Below are positions 50,551 through 59,928 of a stretch of DNA of 64,000 nucleotides, in pieces. A program made the translations under genes and the position numbers. Within the stretch, counting starts at the first letter, position 1; every line of letters begins with the position of its first letter. The notes under the pieces were generated by a model. It did not search any database. It was not told the origin of the DNA and saw only the letters and a list, made by a program, of their open reading frames with translations. The stretch is taken from positions 372,001 to 436,000 of the forward strand of contig JADKDR010000002.1 of assembly GCA_016714535.1 (NCBI GenBank), given 5' to 3'. Source of the stretch: Bacteroidota bacterium (GTDB taxonomy: Bacteria > Bacteroidota > Bacteroidia > AKYH767-A > OLB10).

Positions 50551-51285
50551 CTAAAAATATATTCCCCAGTTGAATTGTATTGTATTCCATTTGAAAGGCG
50601 AAACAAAGTTTGCGCCATTAGAGTAGCCTATACGGTGATAACGATCCCAACCATACGATAGTGATACATAATAAGATTTTTTCTTGCTTATTGGCGTATA
50701 TAAATACTTTACGCTTAAAAGATTTATCCCCGTACTTTCCAAATGGCTTTGGATTACTTCAGGAATTAGCCGATAATCTATAAAGAAGCGCGCAACTCTT
50801 GCATGTAATGCGAAAGCAGTACCGTAAGTATGACCCATTTGCGCATCGCCACGGAAAAAAATAGGGTAGTATTTTAACCCAACATCAAAAGTTTTATTGA
50901 TTCTGTATACTGACTGTAGCCCTAAACCGTAAATAGCAGAAAAGCCGGCACGTGTGCTTTTAGATCCTCCTTCGATTCCTGGATTGAGCGATGCACCTAT
51001 TACGATATCATCTGCAATCCTGAATCTGTGCTTATTCTTATGAACAAATAAATAGATAAGGGGAAAATGTCCTTCAAGACCACCGCCAAAGCCTGATCGA
51101 ACTTTATCCACTTCATTTCCAGTTAATGTGTAACCCTCATATCGAATGTTATTTATAAAGAAGCCCATATCCATGAAGCCATAAGGCGCTGAAGTTTCTT
51201 CATTTATATAATCAACTTGAGCAGTTAAATAATAGTGATTTAAGCAAAAACATACAAGAAGTAGTAATACTTTAAATGTCTTCAT
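50551..51285 (-). CDS. Putative outer-membrane beta-barrel protein
   Basis: A 244-residue protein with a signal peptide (MKTFKVLLLLVCFCLNHYYL to TAQ). The rest is alternating hydrophobic/polar strands rich in Tyr, Phe and Gly (YGLGLQSVYRINKTFDVGLK, SYYVSLSYGWDRYHRIGYSN) and it ends in Phe (FNWGIYF), as outer-membrane barrels do. No specific family recognised. Confidence 0.72.
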   Translation of the reverse strand: MKTFKVLLLLVCFCLNHYYLTAQVDYINEETSAPYGFMDMGFFINNIRYEGYTLTGNEVDKVRSGFGGGLEGHFPLIYLFVHKNKHRFRIADDIVIGASLNPGIEGGSKSTRAGFSAIYGLGLQSVYRINKTFDVGLKYYPIFFRGDAQMGHTYGTAFALHARVARFFIDYRLIPEVIQSHLESTGINLLSVKYLYTPISKKKSYYVSLSYGWDRYHRIGYSNGANFVSPFKWNTIQFNWGIYF

Positions 51286-52134
51286 AATTTTATTTGGATT
51301 TTGGTTTCTCGAATTTTTGTTTTCGAGACGTTATTTGAATTTTGTAAATATAAACTAAATTAGATAGGATTAAACAAAAAGTTTATATTGGATAAAAAAT
51401 CTTATTAATGATATTGCTTTATCTAAATTTTTATTGGGCAATTAGTGAAGTTTATCTTTTTACCGCATTAAGGACACTTTATTGTCAGATCCAATTAAAA
51501 TTGATGTCTTATAGATAAGTTATCAAACCGGTTTCAACTTTTTTGTTTTGAGTAATAATAATTTCTCGTTGCAAACCTCTTAATATAAAGTCATTAATGT
51601 TAAATCTAATTATTGCTTCACAATCACGAATACATTTAATATTCAGCGCGAATGCTTGAATAGTATCAAGTATAATGAGCTCTGGTCTTCTTTCAAATTC
51701 GCCTATTCAAACGCTCATATTATACTTTCTCATAAATTGAAAATAGGGTTGAAGACAAACAATATTAATAGTTAGCTCTACTAATTTTTTATTAAAATCT
51801 CAATCAACAATGCTTCACCTACCTGCCCTGCTGCCATAATCAAATTGAGATATCAACTTTCTATTGTAATAGTGATGTATAAAATGATGTGTGCTTTTTA
51901 TATGGCTAGCAGACATGCAATATTAAGTAAGTGCAAAATCAAAACGTATACACCAACAGATACAACCACCAAGTAACCCAACACACACTTATACAGGTAA
52001 CAAGTTGTAGCTCATACTAAACAAATCGAGGCTTGTGTCGCTCTGCGCCATCTATGCAAAAAACGCGCTCATTTGTTTTACTCGAGAGTAGGTTTTGTAT
52101 TGATGACAAAATGTAGTGTTGGCAGGTGTTCTTG
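51286..52134. other. Long spacer with a possible gene remnant
   Basis: About 850 bases. The minus strand at 51509-51706 carries a 65-codon stop-free stretch without a start that reads FERRPELIILDTIQAFALNI, then LRGLQREIIITQNKK. PELIILDTIQAF resembles a Walker B strand of RecA/KaiC-like ATPases, so it may be a relic, but this is weak. The right-hand end (about 52060-52120) resembles the spacer at 59330-59395. Confidence 0.35.
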
Positions 52135-53052
52135 TCATTCGTATATTTTTAGTACAACATTTCCTTTTTTTCTTCCTGTGTCTACGTATCTGTGTGCTTC
52201 AACTATCTCGGCAATTTTAAAAGTTCTGTCAATCGTAGCTATAAAATCTCCTTTCTCAAACAACTTTTTTAATAGCGTTAGTTGTTGTATATTTTCAGAA
52301 GCGTATCCTATGTTCACACTTACATAAGCACCGTTTTTGTTTAAGATATTTTTACATTGATTTTTATTGTACTTACCAATTGCGTCAAAAATAATATCAA
52401 ACTTTTCTGTCTGTTTTGTAAAGTCTTCCTGGTCATAATGAACAATGTTATTCACTCCTAATTCGGCAACCAGTTTATCACCTTGAGAGCTACATACTGC
52501 AGTTATATTTGCATTATGATATTTGGCAACTTGTATTGCTGCTGCTCCTACTGAGCCAGTTGAACAAATTATTAAAATATTCGGATAAGATTTTTTTGCA
52601 ATCTGTGCTTTTTCTAAAAAATGAATCGCTGTTTGTCCACCAAATATTATTGCAACAGCTTCTTCGAATGTGGCATTTTTAGGCATTTCAAGTACATTGC
52701 TATTCTGATTAACTGCAATATATTCTGCATAGGTTCCGAATTTGAAACCAGTCATTCCAAAAACTTTATCTCCAACTTTAAATTTTGTTACTTTATTTCC
52801 TTTGCATTCAACAATGCCTGAAAATACAGTTCCTAAAATGGATTTTCTTGGTTTCGAAATACCTAAGACCAATCGCATAATGACCTTCATAAGTCCCTTC
52901 ACATCAAGGCTTCTTACCCTTACATCTCCAGAGTTAACCGCAGTGGCAACTATTTTGACAAGAATTTGATTGTCCTTAGGTATTGGTTTCGAAACTTCCT
53001 GAATTTGCAAAACTTCAGGGGGGCCGTATTTGGTGCAAATAACTGCCTTCAT
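52135..53052 (-). CDS. NAD(P)-dependent MDR alcohol dehydrogenase / quinone oxidoreductase
   Basis: A 305-residue medium-chain dehydrogenase: N-terminal GroES-like domain (MKAVICTKYGPPEVLQIQEV, VFSGIVECKGNKVTKFKVGD), Rossmann domain with GSVGAAAIQVAKYHNANI and FDIIFDAIGKYN, ending RKKGNVVLKIYE. No structural or catalytic zinc cysteines are seen, so it belongs with the zinc-free quinone-reductase-like group. Substrate unknown. The frame begins one Met earlier (53055); the second Met fits the family. It follows the 53068 gene by 15 bases. Confidence 0.9.
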   Translation of the reverse strand: MKAVICTKYGPPEVLQIQEVSKPIPKDNQILVKIVATAVNSGDVRVRSLDVKGLMKVIMRLVLGISKPRKSILGTVFSGIVECKGNKVTKFKVGDKVFGMTGFKFGTYAEYIAVNQNSNVLEMPKNATFEEAVAIIFGGQTAIHFLEKAQIAKKSYPNILIICSTGSVGAAAIQVAKYHNANITAVCSSQGDKLVAELGVNNIVHYDQEDFTKQTEKFDIIFDAIGKYNKNQCKNILNKNGAYVSVNIGYASENIQQLTLLKKLFEKGDFIATIDRTFKIAEIVEAHRYVDTGRKKGNVVLKIYE

Positions 53053-53067
53053 CAAATCATTATAGTT

Positions 53068-53697
53068 TTAAAAATTAAATCCAACATTAAGTCCTGGTTC
53101 GGGAAAGATGAACTTAGACCATTTATCATCTAGCTGTTTAAATCCATCGGGCAATTGTGTATGGTGTGCACGATGGGTTACACATATTGATGGTTGAAAG
53201 AAAAATTTGTCCTTAAATAGTTTGATATGATAACCAACACGGTATGAGTTGAAAATCTGAAAACCATCGTTAATTTTCTTACCATTATCATTCACAAAAA
53301 TTTGCCAGGTAGGCATTACATCAAGTTGGGCATACAAACCTTTCCATAAAAATCGTGTGTAAGACGCTGTTACACCATACTCACGAACATATCCCGGAAA
53401 TTTTTCTTCCGGCTTTTTGTAGGCTTTGTTTAATAATGGATGAATGCCATTTGGCCAGGCATATTTCCAGGTTTTGGGAGCTAGTGTAATAACATCTTTT
53501 CCAGTAATCCGATATCCTATATTTAGTTGAGCGAAGTTGGGTGGGTTTTCTTTATCAAGATTACCCAATAGAACAAATAAAGAAGTCCCAACGAACCACC
53601 GTTTGTAAGTACTGTCTTGTTTGGCATATTGTGCTTTGAGGTGTATTGCGATTGTCATTAATAAGACTAAACCAAAGAAGGAATTTTTCTTTTGCAT
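53068..53697 (-). CDS. Secreted or outer-membrane protein of unknown function
   Basis: A 209-residue protein with signal peptide MQKKNSFFGLVLLMTIAIHL to KAQ. The body has beta-strand patterns (FAQLNIGYRITGKDVITLAP, ASYTRFLWKGLYAQLDVMPT) and it ends in FNVGFNF-like aromatic residues (NVGFNF), typical of an outer-membrane barrel. Between a Crp-type regulator and an MDR oxidoreductase on the same strand, possibly one transcript. No family recognised. Confidence 0.7.
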   Translation of the reverse strand: MQKKNSFFGLVLLMTIAIHLKAQYAKQDSTYKRWFVGTSLFVLLGNLDKENPPNFAQLNIGYRITGKDVITLAPKTWKYAWPNGIHPLLNKAYKKPEEKFPGYVREYGVTASYTRFLWKGLYAQLDVMPTWQIFVNDNGKKINDGFQIFNSYRVGYHIKLFKDKFFFQPSICVTHRAHHTQLPDGFKQLDDKWSKFIFPEPGLNVGFNF

Positions 53698-53763
53698 ATC
53701 AATTCAATTTGTTTTTAAATTAGAATGCAAATGTAGATTGGCGAGATCCTATAACTCGTTCAC

Positions 53764-54363
53764 TTAAGTTAAGAAATAATCTTTACGTTTTATTTTTTCC
53801 AGAATCCTAGCTCTTAATCTGCTTAATGATTGAGGTTTAATACCTAGATAACTTGCTAATTGGTGTTGTGGCACACGTTGCACAAGGTCTGGTCTTTTCT
53901 GTAATAAATTTAAGTATCGTTGTTCGGGTGATGAAGTCCTAAACTCGTCAAAGTCTATTTGTTGTTTAGCTAAAAGTTCTTCGGATAATATTCTACACAT
54001 TATTTCAAATTTAGGAGATTTCGTAAAATAATCATCTTCCATATTTGAGTTTCCAACCGTTAGTATGGTATCTTCTACACAACTTATAAAATATTCAGAC
54101 GGAGCATTAGTTATTACACAATGGGGTGTTAAAGATTCCAATTCTGTAAAAAAGGCGGTAGTTTTTTCTTCACCGTTTATGATGTAATATTTCCGAATAC
54201 ATCCTTTTAGAATAAAATAGACATTCTCCGATTTCTGTCCTTCTTTGAGTAACATAGTTCCCTTCTTAACAGAGCGGAATATATCTAACGAAAGTATTGT
54301 GTTCTTCTCATCTTCTGTTAGAGAAATGTATTTTGATATAAAGTCAAATAGTATGTCTTTCAT
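53764..54363 (-). CDS. Crp/Fnr-family transcriptional regulator
   Basis: A 199-residue regulator: cyclic-nucleotide-binding fold (FRSVKKGTMLLKEGQKSENV, YFILKGCIRKYYIINGEEKT) and a C-terminal helix-turn-helix (VQRVPQHQLASYLGIKPQSL, SRLRARI). No N-terminal cysteine cluster, so not an Fe-S Fnr. This subgroup is common in Bacteroidota and often controls an adjacent oxidoreductase; here the barrel and MDR genes follow on the same strand. Confidence 0.92.
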   Translation of the reverse strand: MKDILFDFISKYISLTEDEKNTILSLDIFRSVKKGTMLLKEGQKSENVYFILKGCIRKYYIINGEEKTTAFFTELESLTPHCVITNAPSEYFISCVEDTILTVGNSNMEDDYFTKSPKFEIMCRILSEELLAKQQIDFDEFRTSSPEQRYLNLLQKRPDLVQRVPQHQLASYLGIKPQSLSRLRARILEKIKRKDYFLT

Positions 54364-54579
54364 TTTTTAATGTTGTTACCGTGTTCTGTTACACATGTCA
54401 CCAAAGTTTTGCATGTTTGAAATGCGTGGGCTTTTTACTAAAAGTGTTCATACGCAGTGCTGAACTTTCGTCTACCACCAAACCGTATGCATAGCATAAC
54501 CACGAAGCAGTGCCGATGGTAAACTCCAGCTTTTTGAGCAGGTGCTGTTAACAGTGGCGTTTTTACTTCTGCACACACA

Positions 54580-54918
54580 TCAGTCTTTTTTTAATACAAT
54601 AGCCCTGTGTTTAAGTCCCCATTCAACAATGTGTTTAATTAAGTCTTTTATTGACATACCATGTTTTGTAAGTCTGTATTCAACTATGATTGGCGTTTCT
54701 TGAATTGCTTTTCTTTCTACCATTTTGATGTCTTCCAAATAGCGCAATTCCTTTGTTAGCGTTGAAGAAGTAATTCGATTCAAAACTGTTTTTAGTTCGT
54801 TGAAGCGTTTTGGATTGTCGCACAAATGGGCAAGAATTTGGCCACGCCATTTGCCACCAACAATGTCCAAAACATCGGCCACCACTTTAATTCCTTGTTG
54901 TTTGTTTTTTACTTCCAT
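54580..54918 (-). CDS. HxlR-family transcriptional regulator
   Basis: A 112-residue winged-helix protein with the HxlR pattern VLDIVGGKWRGQILAHLCDN, PKRFNELKTVLNRITSSTLT, KELRYLED and VEYRLTKHGMSI. The usual N-terminal Cys (CPV) is replaced, so it may not sense thiol stress by that residue. Divergent from the oxidoreductase at 55095 with 176 bases between, which is the standard HxlR/target arrangement for quinone and aldehyde response. Confidence 0.93.
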   Translation of the reverse strand: MEVKNKQQGIKVVADVLDIVGGKWRGQILAHLCDNPKRFNELKTVLNRITSSTLTKELRYLEDIKMVERKAIQETPIIVEYRLTKHGMSIKDLIKHIVEWGLKHRAIVLKKD

Positions 54919-54965
54919 CTGTTGTAATTAAAGTAAGTATCTTAAAAACTACTTGTATTTTTTCA

Positions 54966-55004
54966 CTACTAAGTAGCAAATATATACTAGGTAGCATACA
55001 TTTG
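54966..55004. promoter_or_regulatory. Candidate HxlR operators and promoter in the divergent spacer
   Basis: Two near-palindromes TACTAAGTA (54967-54975) and TACTAGGTA (54985-54993) are 18 bases apart, about two helical turns less a few bases. Immediately after, TACATTTG (54997-55004) fits the TAnnTTTG -7 element for the plus-strand oxidoreductase. HxlR proteins bind TACT/AGTA-type inverted repeats in other bacteria, so repression by blocking this promoter is likely. Confidence 0.6.
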
Positions 55005-55094
55005 CAACATCATTCAAAAATCTGTTTCAATGAAGACGGGTATGGATACGGTTGAAACATATGATAATCTTTAAAAAACAAACAAATAAAAAAT

Positions 55095-56021
55095 ATGAAA
55101 GCAATACAATACAATGACTTTGGAAATTCAGAAGTAATAAGCTTGGTAGAAATTCCTACACCAGAGATTAAAAATGAAAATGACGTTTTAATTCAAGTGA
55201 AAGCTGCAAGTGTAAACCCTTTGGATATGAAAATACGAATGGGTTTTATGCAAAAAATGCGACCTGTTCAATTGCCTTTTTTTCCAGGTTTAGATGTCTC
55301 AGGAATTATTGTTGGTATTGGCTCTGGCGTTACTCAATTTAATATAGGTGAGGAAGTCATTGCCGCAACCATGGGAAATGGATATGCTGAATATGTTGCA
55401 GCAAACGTGAATCTTGTTTCATTAAAACCAACAAATATTTCATTTGAAGAAGCTACTTCATTGGCAGTAAATATTGGCACTGCACAAACAATTTTATTTA
55501 CAGAAGGTAAATTAGAAAAGGGTCAAAGAGTTTTGATTCAAGGTGCTGCTGGAGCGGTTGGAGCAACAATGGTTCAATTGGCAAAAAACAAAGGCCTTTA
55601 TGTTATTGCAACAGCATCAGGAAAAGGATTAGAATTAGTAAAAAGTCTTGGTGCAGATGAAGTGATTGATTACAAAACACAAGATGTATCCAAACTTGTT
55701 AAAGATCTTGATTTGGTTGCCGATTGTGCAGGTGGTGAATCACAAGCTAAACTTTTTGAAGTATTAAAGTCAGGCGGTAAATTATTAAGTATTGCTGGTA
55801 TGCCGTCAGTAGAGTTGGCACAAAAATTTAATGTCGATGCCCGATTTATTTCTTCTAATTTATCAGCAAAGAGTTTGGAATATGGATTGACTTTGGTTCG
55901 CGAAGGAAAACTAAAGCCGTTTGTTACAAAAACTTTCAGACTTGAAGAAGCTGCAAAAGCACAAGATTTTGTTTCGGCTGGTGGTGCCAATGGTAAAGTT
56001 GTGCTTGTTGTCGGAGAATAA
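55095..56021 (+). CDS. NADP-dependent MDR oxidoreductase (quinone reductase type)
   Basis: A 308-residue MDR protein: MKAIQYNDFGNSEVISLVEI, VKAASVNPLDMKIRMGFMQK, FFPGLDVSGIIVGIGSGVTQ, Rossmann motif GAAGAVGATMVQLAKNKGLY, and VADCAGGESQAKLFEVLKSG. No zinc ligands. Belongs to the QOR/zeta-crystallin-like group that reduces quinones or enones. Likely the main target of the divergent HxlR gene. Confidence 0.92.
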   Translation: MKAIQYNDFGNSEVISLVEIPTPEIKNENDVLIQVKAASVNPLDMKIRMGFMQKMRPVQLPFFPGLDVSGIIVGIGSGVTQFNIGEEVIAATMGNGYAEYVAANVNLVSLKPTNISFEEATSLAVNIGTAQTILFTEGKLEKGQRVLIQGAAGAVGATMVQLAKNKGLYVIATASGKGLELVKSLGADEVIDYKTQDVSKLVKDLDLVADCAGGESQAKLFEVLKSGGKLLSIAGMPSVELAQKFNVDARFISSNLSAKSLEYGLTLVREGKLKPFVTKTFRLEEAAKAQDFVSAGGANGKVVLVVGE

Positions 56022-56227
56022 CGGTTTTGGTGTTAGTAGTAATTTTTTTGGTGTTACATGCAGTGCTTGCCGCTAGCGGTTGGGTGCTTCGCGAAAAAAC
56101 GGAGTTCAGAGTACAGAATTATTAATCGAGAAGAAAAATTGATACGAGGAAGTATGTTCAATTAACCTTTGGACCTGCTTTTTTGCCTGGCGACTATTAT
56201 CGGTTTGGTTTTCTTTTCGCGTGTCTT
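56022..56227. other. Spacer with GC-rich hairpin text
   Basis: Contains GCAGTGCTTGCCGCTAGCGG and GTGCTTCGCGAAAAAACGG (about 56080-56105), a hairpin-prone stretch of higher GC than its surroundings. Similar stretches occur near 54460 and 58980. Confidence 0.35.
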
Positions 56228-56905
56228 TCAATTCGCAGGTTTCAAAAATTCGTTCCAATTTTCTTTTAAGGCCAACTCAAATTTATTAATAGTTTCCTTT
56301 TGTGTTGCCGAGCAGTTTTTACAATTTGATTTTAGTTTCTTAATGTAGTCGTCAACTTTGGTTTTGTCATAACTTCCTTCTTCGCGTATGCTAAATTCCA
56401 AAATTACAATGTGCGCCCATATTGCTAAATCATTATCTGTATGGCATTGTTTGTTGTCAAAGTAGGAAGCAAATTCTTGAGTGTTGTTCAAAACGTAATT
56501 GTAACCTGCGTAAGCAAGTCCTTCCGCGAAATAACCGTCCGCTTTCTTCTCTGTTTTCGTCACTACCTTAAAATAAAAGGGTCTTGAATTTTTGTCCTTC
56601 GCTGTTAAACTATCAAGCAATGCCAAAATTTTATCGTCAGTACTTAAGTTCCATTCTTTGTCAAAATAGATATCTTTCGCAATTTTTGGTGTCTTCGGGT
56701 CATTTAAAAATATGTCAAAGTCACACCTATAAAACTCTTTGTATTCGTTGCTGCTTACTTCATTTTCGGCAATGTAAAAACTGTCAATGTGAACTAAACT
56801 ATCTTTTTTCATTTGATTAGTTTCATTGTCCCTTAAATTATTCTCTCTTGCATTGTTGCATGCAAAAAATCCAAAAGCCAATATTGTTATAAATTTCAAT
56901 TTCAT
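56228..56905 (-). CDS. Lipoprotein of unknown function
   Basis: A 225-residue protein with a lipobox (MKLKFITILAFGFFACNNAR, Cys at 16). The remainder is helical and charged (FYRCDFDIFLNDPKTPKIAK, SCKNCSATQKETINKF-like C-terminal CxxC region). No family recognised. Stands alone on the minus strand. Confidence 0.72.
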   Translation of the reverse strand: MKLKFITILAFGFFACNNARENNLRDNETNQMKKDSLVHIDSFYIAENEVSSNEYKEFYRCDFDIFLNDPKTPKIAKDIYFDKEWNLSTDDKILALLDSLTAKDKNSRPFYFKVVTKTEKKADGYFAEGLAYAGYNYVLNNTQEFASYFDNKQCHTDNDLAIWAHIVILEFSIREEGSYDKTKVDDYIKKLKSNCKNCSATQKETINKFELALKENWNEFLKPAN

Positions 56906-57239
56906 TGTTGGTGTCGTTTTTTAGAAAGAAACAAATGCAAGAAATCGAGTAGATTACGAATGAATTTATGCTCACTTGTTGGACTCATATCTGTTGTGTT
57001 TTTAAAAAGTATTCATTTTCAAAAGCTCCTCACCTCAAAATGCTAAAGCCTTAATACCAATAAGTTTATTATAGCTGGTATTTCTAAATGTACAATTATT
57101 ATCATGTTTGAATTTATAGTATTTAGCTTTTATTGGTTTACCAATAATGCCCGTTTGGCAAAGTTCCGAAAAAATTGGAGCGAAGCGAAATTTTGGAGTT
57201 TTACCTAGAAGAGTTATCCTTTATTGTAAAATAGATTTT
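56906..57239. other. Spacer with an A/T-rich inverted repeat
   Basis: About 330 bases, no gene. At about 57172-57198 AAAAAATTGGAGCGAAGCGA then AATTTT could fold into a short stem, downstream of the SDR stop codon (57240), and may end that transcript, though no U tract follows. Confidence 0.35.
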
Positions 57240-58148
57240 TCAAGTATCAAGAAATTGTATGCCAATTATTTTTTCACTTCCTTCCCATAGTGCTTTTGCT
57301 TTTTGTTCATCATAGCTGTCAGTTGATGACTCAATAGCCTTTTCTTTATCATAATATTGTGCACTTGTGTTGACACTATCAATTAAACGAACCACTGCTT
57401 TTGCAGAATCTTTTGGATTATCACCCAAACCAATTAATTTAAAAATGAAATCTAAAATATTTCTATATAAGTTTTCACCCTTTGTATACTTTCTACCCAA
57501 ATTGGTGGTAAGCATTAATCCAGGATTGATGGCATTCACTAATATATTTTTGTATAATCCTTTTGTTTTAAGCCTTCGGTCAAGTTCATAAGCAAATAAC
57601 ACCATGCATAATTTTGAAGTAGCATAAAATGATTGTGTTTGTTTTTGCAAAGTTGAACTTGCATCTACTTCCGGATAGGCTAATTCATTTACAGGTTTGA
57701 ATACTGCCTTTGCAAATGGCGATTTATTTATAGGGTTGTGCAGTTCACTGGAAACTATAACAATTCTCTCAAGGCTATACTTTTCAAGTAACAAATTGGT
57801 GAGCAGAAAATGTCCTAAGTAATTTGTTCCAAAACTTGCTTCCACACCATTTTTTGTATACCGAAATGGTCCTTCATAAGATATTCCTGCATTACAGTCA
57901 AGGGCATAAATATCTTTAAAGTCAGATAAATCGTTTACAAAATTTTGGACGCTTTCAAAATCAGCCAAGTCAAGTTGTTTTATAATAAACGATTTGTTCT
58001 TATCAAATGGAGAAAAGTCATTAATGGCCTTTTGAGTTTTTTCGATATTTCGACAAGCCATAATAACTCGGTAATCTAAATCAAGAAGATACTTTGTTGT
58101 CCATAAGCCAAGACCACTATTTGCACCTGTTACAATTACTGTTTTCAT
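57240..58148 (-). CDS. Short-chain dehydrogenase/reductase (protochlorophyllide-reductase-like)
   Basis: A 302-residue SDR from MKTVIVTGANSGLGLWTTKY (58148). Cofactor motif TGANSGLG, then NAGI, active-site YATSK (Y-x3-K in FYATSKLCMVLFAYELDRRL) with Ser upstream in IVIVSSELHN. The overall length and INPGLMLTTNLGRK segment resemble the retinol-dehydrogenase/protochlorophyllide-reductase-like class. Substrate unknown. The frame opens ten codons earlier (58178), but the Rossmann strand begins right at this Met. Confidence 0.9.
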   Translation of the reverse strand: MKTVIVTGANSGLGLWTTKYLLDLDYRVIMACRNIEKTQKAINDFSPFDKNKSFIIKQLDLADFESVQNFVNDLSDFKDIYALDCNAGISYEGPFRYTKNGVEASFGTNYLGHFLLTNLLLEKYSLERIVIVSSELHNPINKSPFAKAVFKPVNELAYPEVDASSTLQKQTQSFYATSKLCMVLFAYELDRRLKTKGLYKNILVNAINPGLMLTTNLGRKYTKGENLYRNILDFIFKLIGLGDNPKDSAKAVVRLIDSVNTSAQYYDKEKAIESSTDSYDEQKAKALWEGSEKIIGIQFLDT

Positions 58149-58192
58149 TTGCATGTTTTCATTTGTGTGTTCTAGCAACTCAATTTACAAAT

Positions 58193-58732
58193 TCACTCCA
58201 AACGTATAAAATCAATCATCAATTCGAAATCTTCTTCTTGTTTGTTGGCAATCAAAAAACTGATTTGTTCAATACTTTCAAAATTGAAGTTCGGGATGTT
58301 CAATTTGCGCCCTCGAAACTGTGGGTAAAATTCACTTATTGATAACTTGATATTTTCCCATTCTCCTGAAGTATTAAATTGGTGCACGTATGATTCGGAT
58401 TGCCAAGTTTCGCCCTTCAAACGAAATTCATATCGCTTGCCATCCCCTTTTACACGCAAAATAATAAACTTTTTTTCGTCAGATATTTTTATCGTTGTGT
58501 TCAATTGTATAGATGCAAATCCTCCATTGTTCGCTAATGAAACGTGACCTAAAAATTGTCCATGTCCGGCATCGGAAAGCGCCAATGAACTTTTTGATAT
58601 ACCACCCATAACACCATCGTTGACTATGCGCCATTCCTTAATGATCGTATGTGTTGTGAAATTATAAATCTCGTCCATGTTTGATTTCTTGGATAAGCTT
58701 AGCATTAGTATGATTATGAAATATTTCATCAA
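58193..58732 (-). CDS. CIA30 / NDUFAF1-like protein
   Basis: A 179-residue protein of the complex I intermediate-associated protein 30 family, a galactose-binding-like beta sandwich: EWRIVNDGVMGGISKSSLAL, GHVSLANNGGFASIQLNTTI, IILRVKGDGKRYEFRLKGE and FYPQFRGRKLNI. An N-terminal helix (IIILMLSLSKKSNM) looks like a poor signal peptide. Bacterial members have no proven role in complex I assembly. Lies 44 bases upstream of the SDR gene start on the same strand. Confidence 0.88.
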   Translation of the reverse strand: MMKYFIIILMLSLSKKSNMDEIYNFTTHTIIKEWRIVNDGVMGGISKSSLALSDAGHGQFLGHVSLANNGGFASIQLNTTIKISDEKKFIILRVKGDGKRYEFRLKGETWQSESYVHQFNTSGEWENIKLSISEFYPQFRGRKLNIPNFNFESIEQISFLIANKQEEDFELMIDFIRLE

Positions 58733-59436
58733 ATTTATTCTTTTAAGTTGTTTATGACTTCCTATGAGACAATATACAGTCGATTTTGTTTTCTTGTTTC
58801 ATTAATTTTCATTTTTTTAAATCCCATCAACGCTTTATGGTATTCTGTTTTCTACTTCTTTTCTTAGGCTACCTGCTTACAACCGCTCCTCTAGTTTAAG
58901 GTGACGATTTTCACCCTCCCAATCTTAGTTGGTATTGATGAGGAGAACCAAGGTTTGATTAGCCAAAAATGTGCCTGCGTAGCGCTGAACCACCACGTTT
59001 GCTAAACCGCTGTTCTAGCTACACCTTCTATGAACCATGCTTGTCAATGTGCTTTTTATACTTTCTTGCATTTAAGTTTAGCCAATTAAAACAAATCAAT
59101 TGCAAAAGAGTAAAAGTTCTTCCACTGAAGTAAGTGCAGAGTCGTAAATCGGGAGCAATAGCGATTGCATATTTTACCTTGTTTAATTATCATAAAAATA
59201 TTTACACCCACCGTTACAAAAATCAAATACCCAACCAAAAACCAATACACTTAAACACACAACAGGCTCTAGGGCATATAAAGTTCATCATGGCTCATGT
59301 CATTTAACACTATCTTTCGGAAAACGCCCTTGTTATCTTTACTCGTGTGTGGGTTTGGTATAGATTACTAAGTGTTGCACGCAGTCCTTATTAATCCATC
59401 CTTCATTTGTATTATTAAAAAATTCTTCCGTTGAAA
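58733..59436. other. Long spacer
   Basis: About 700 bases. No gene in any frame. The stretch 58970-59010 (GTAGCGCTGAACCACCACG, then TAAACCG) resembles 54455-54485 (GCAGTGCTGAACTTTCGTC, then ACCACCAAACCG). The stretch 59330-59395 resembles 52065-52125. Both suggest repeated spacer sequence and not unique DNA. Confidence 0.4.
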
Positions 59437-59916
59437 TCAGCCTCTGTTGAGAAAGTAATAACTTCCGTTAAGCACGCTTGCAAAAGTCACCCATAATAAA
59501 TATGGTACATTAATATATGAGGCTATAGGCGTTATTTTGTAAAACAACACAAGCATAAGTATAATACTAAACCATAATAAAATTATTTCAATGAATGCAA
59601 AGCCTATCAGGTTGAAATAGAAAAAAATAAAACTCCAGCCAAAGTTTAAGAGCAATTGAAGTACAAAGACAAAGAGTGCCAAATTTCGCTCTTTGCTCAT
59701 TTCCTGTTTCCAAATCAGGAATAATGAAACACCCATCAAGATGTATAGCGTTGTCCAAACAGGTCCAAATATCCAACTAGGCGGATTGAAAGATGGTCTG
59801 TTTAAGGTTGCATACCATGCAGGTACTGATTGAGCAGTAAATATTCCTGCTATGGAGCCAAGTCCTAAAGGTAATACGATAGATACAATTAATTTAATAA
59901 TTAGTAATTTACTCAT
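59437..59916 (-). CDS. tspO: TspO/MBR family tryptophan-rich protein
   Basis: A 159-residue protein with five membrane helices, the standard TspO length. Motifs: IAGIFTAQSVPAWYATLNRP, SFNPPSWIFGPVWTTLYILM, and LNFGWSFIFFYFNLIGFAFI. TspO proteins bind porphyrins and cholesterol-like ligands and in bacteria respond to oxygen or oxidative stress. It is 12 bases downstream of an outer-membrane protein gene and probably cotranscribed. Confidence 0.95.
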   Translation of the reverse strand: MSKLLIIKLIVSIVLPLGLGSIAGIFTAQSVPAWYATLNRPSFNPPSWIFGPVWTTLYILMGVSLFLIWKQEMSKERNLALFVFVLQLLLNFGWSFIFFYFNLIGFAFIEIILLWFSIILMLVLFYKITPIASYINVPYLLWVTFASVLNGSYYFLNRG

Positions 59917-59928
59917 CTGTAAATATTT

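Noticed and set aside
51509..51706. 65-codon stretch with a Walker-B-like strand considered as a gene
   Set aside because: No start codon, no Walker A partner and no continuation in other frames; kept only as a possible relic in the spacer entry.
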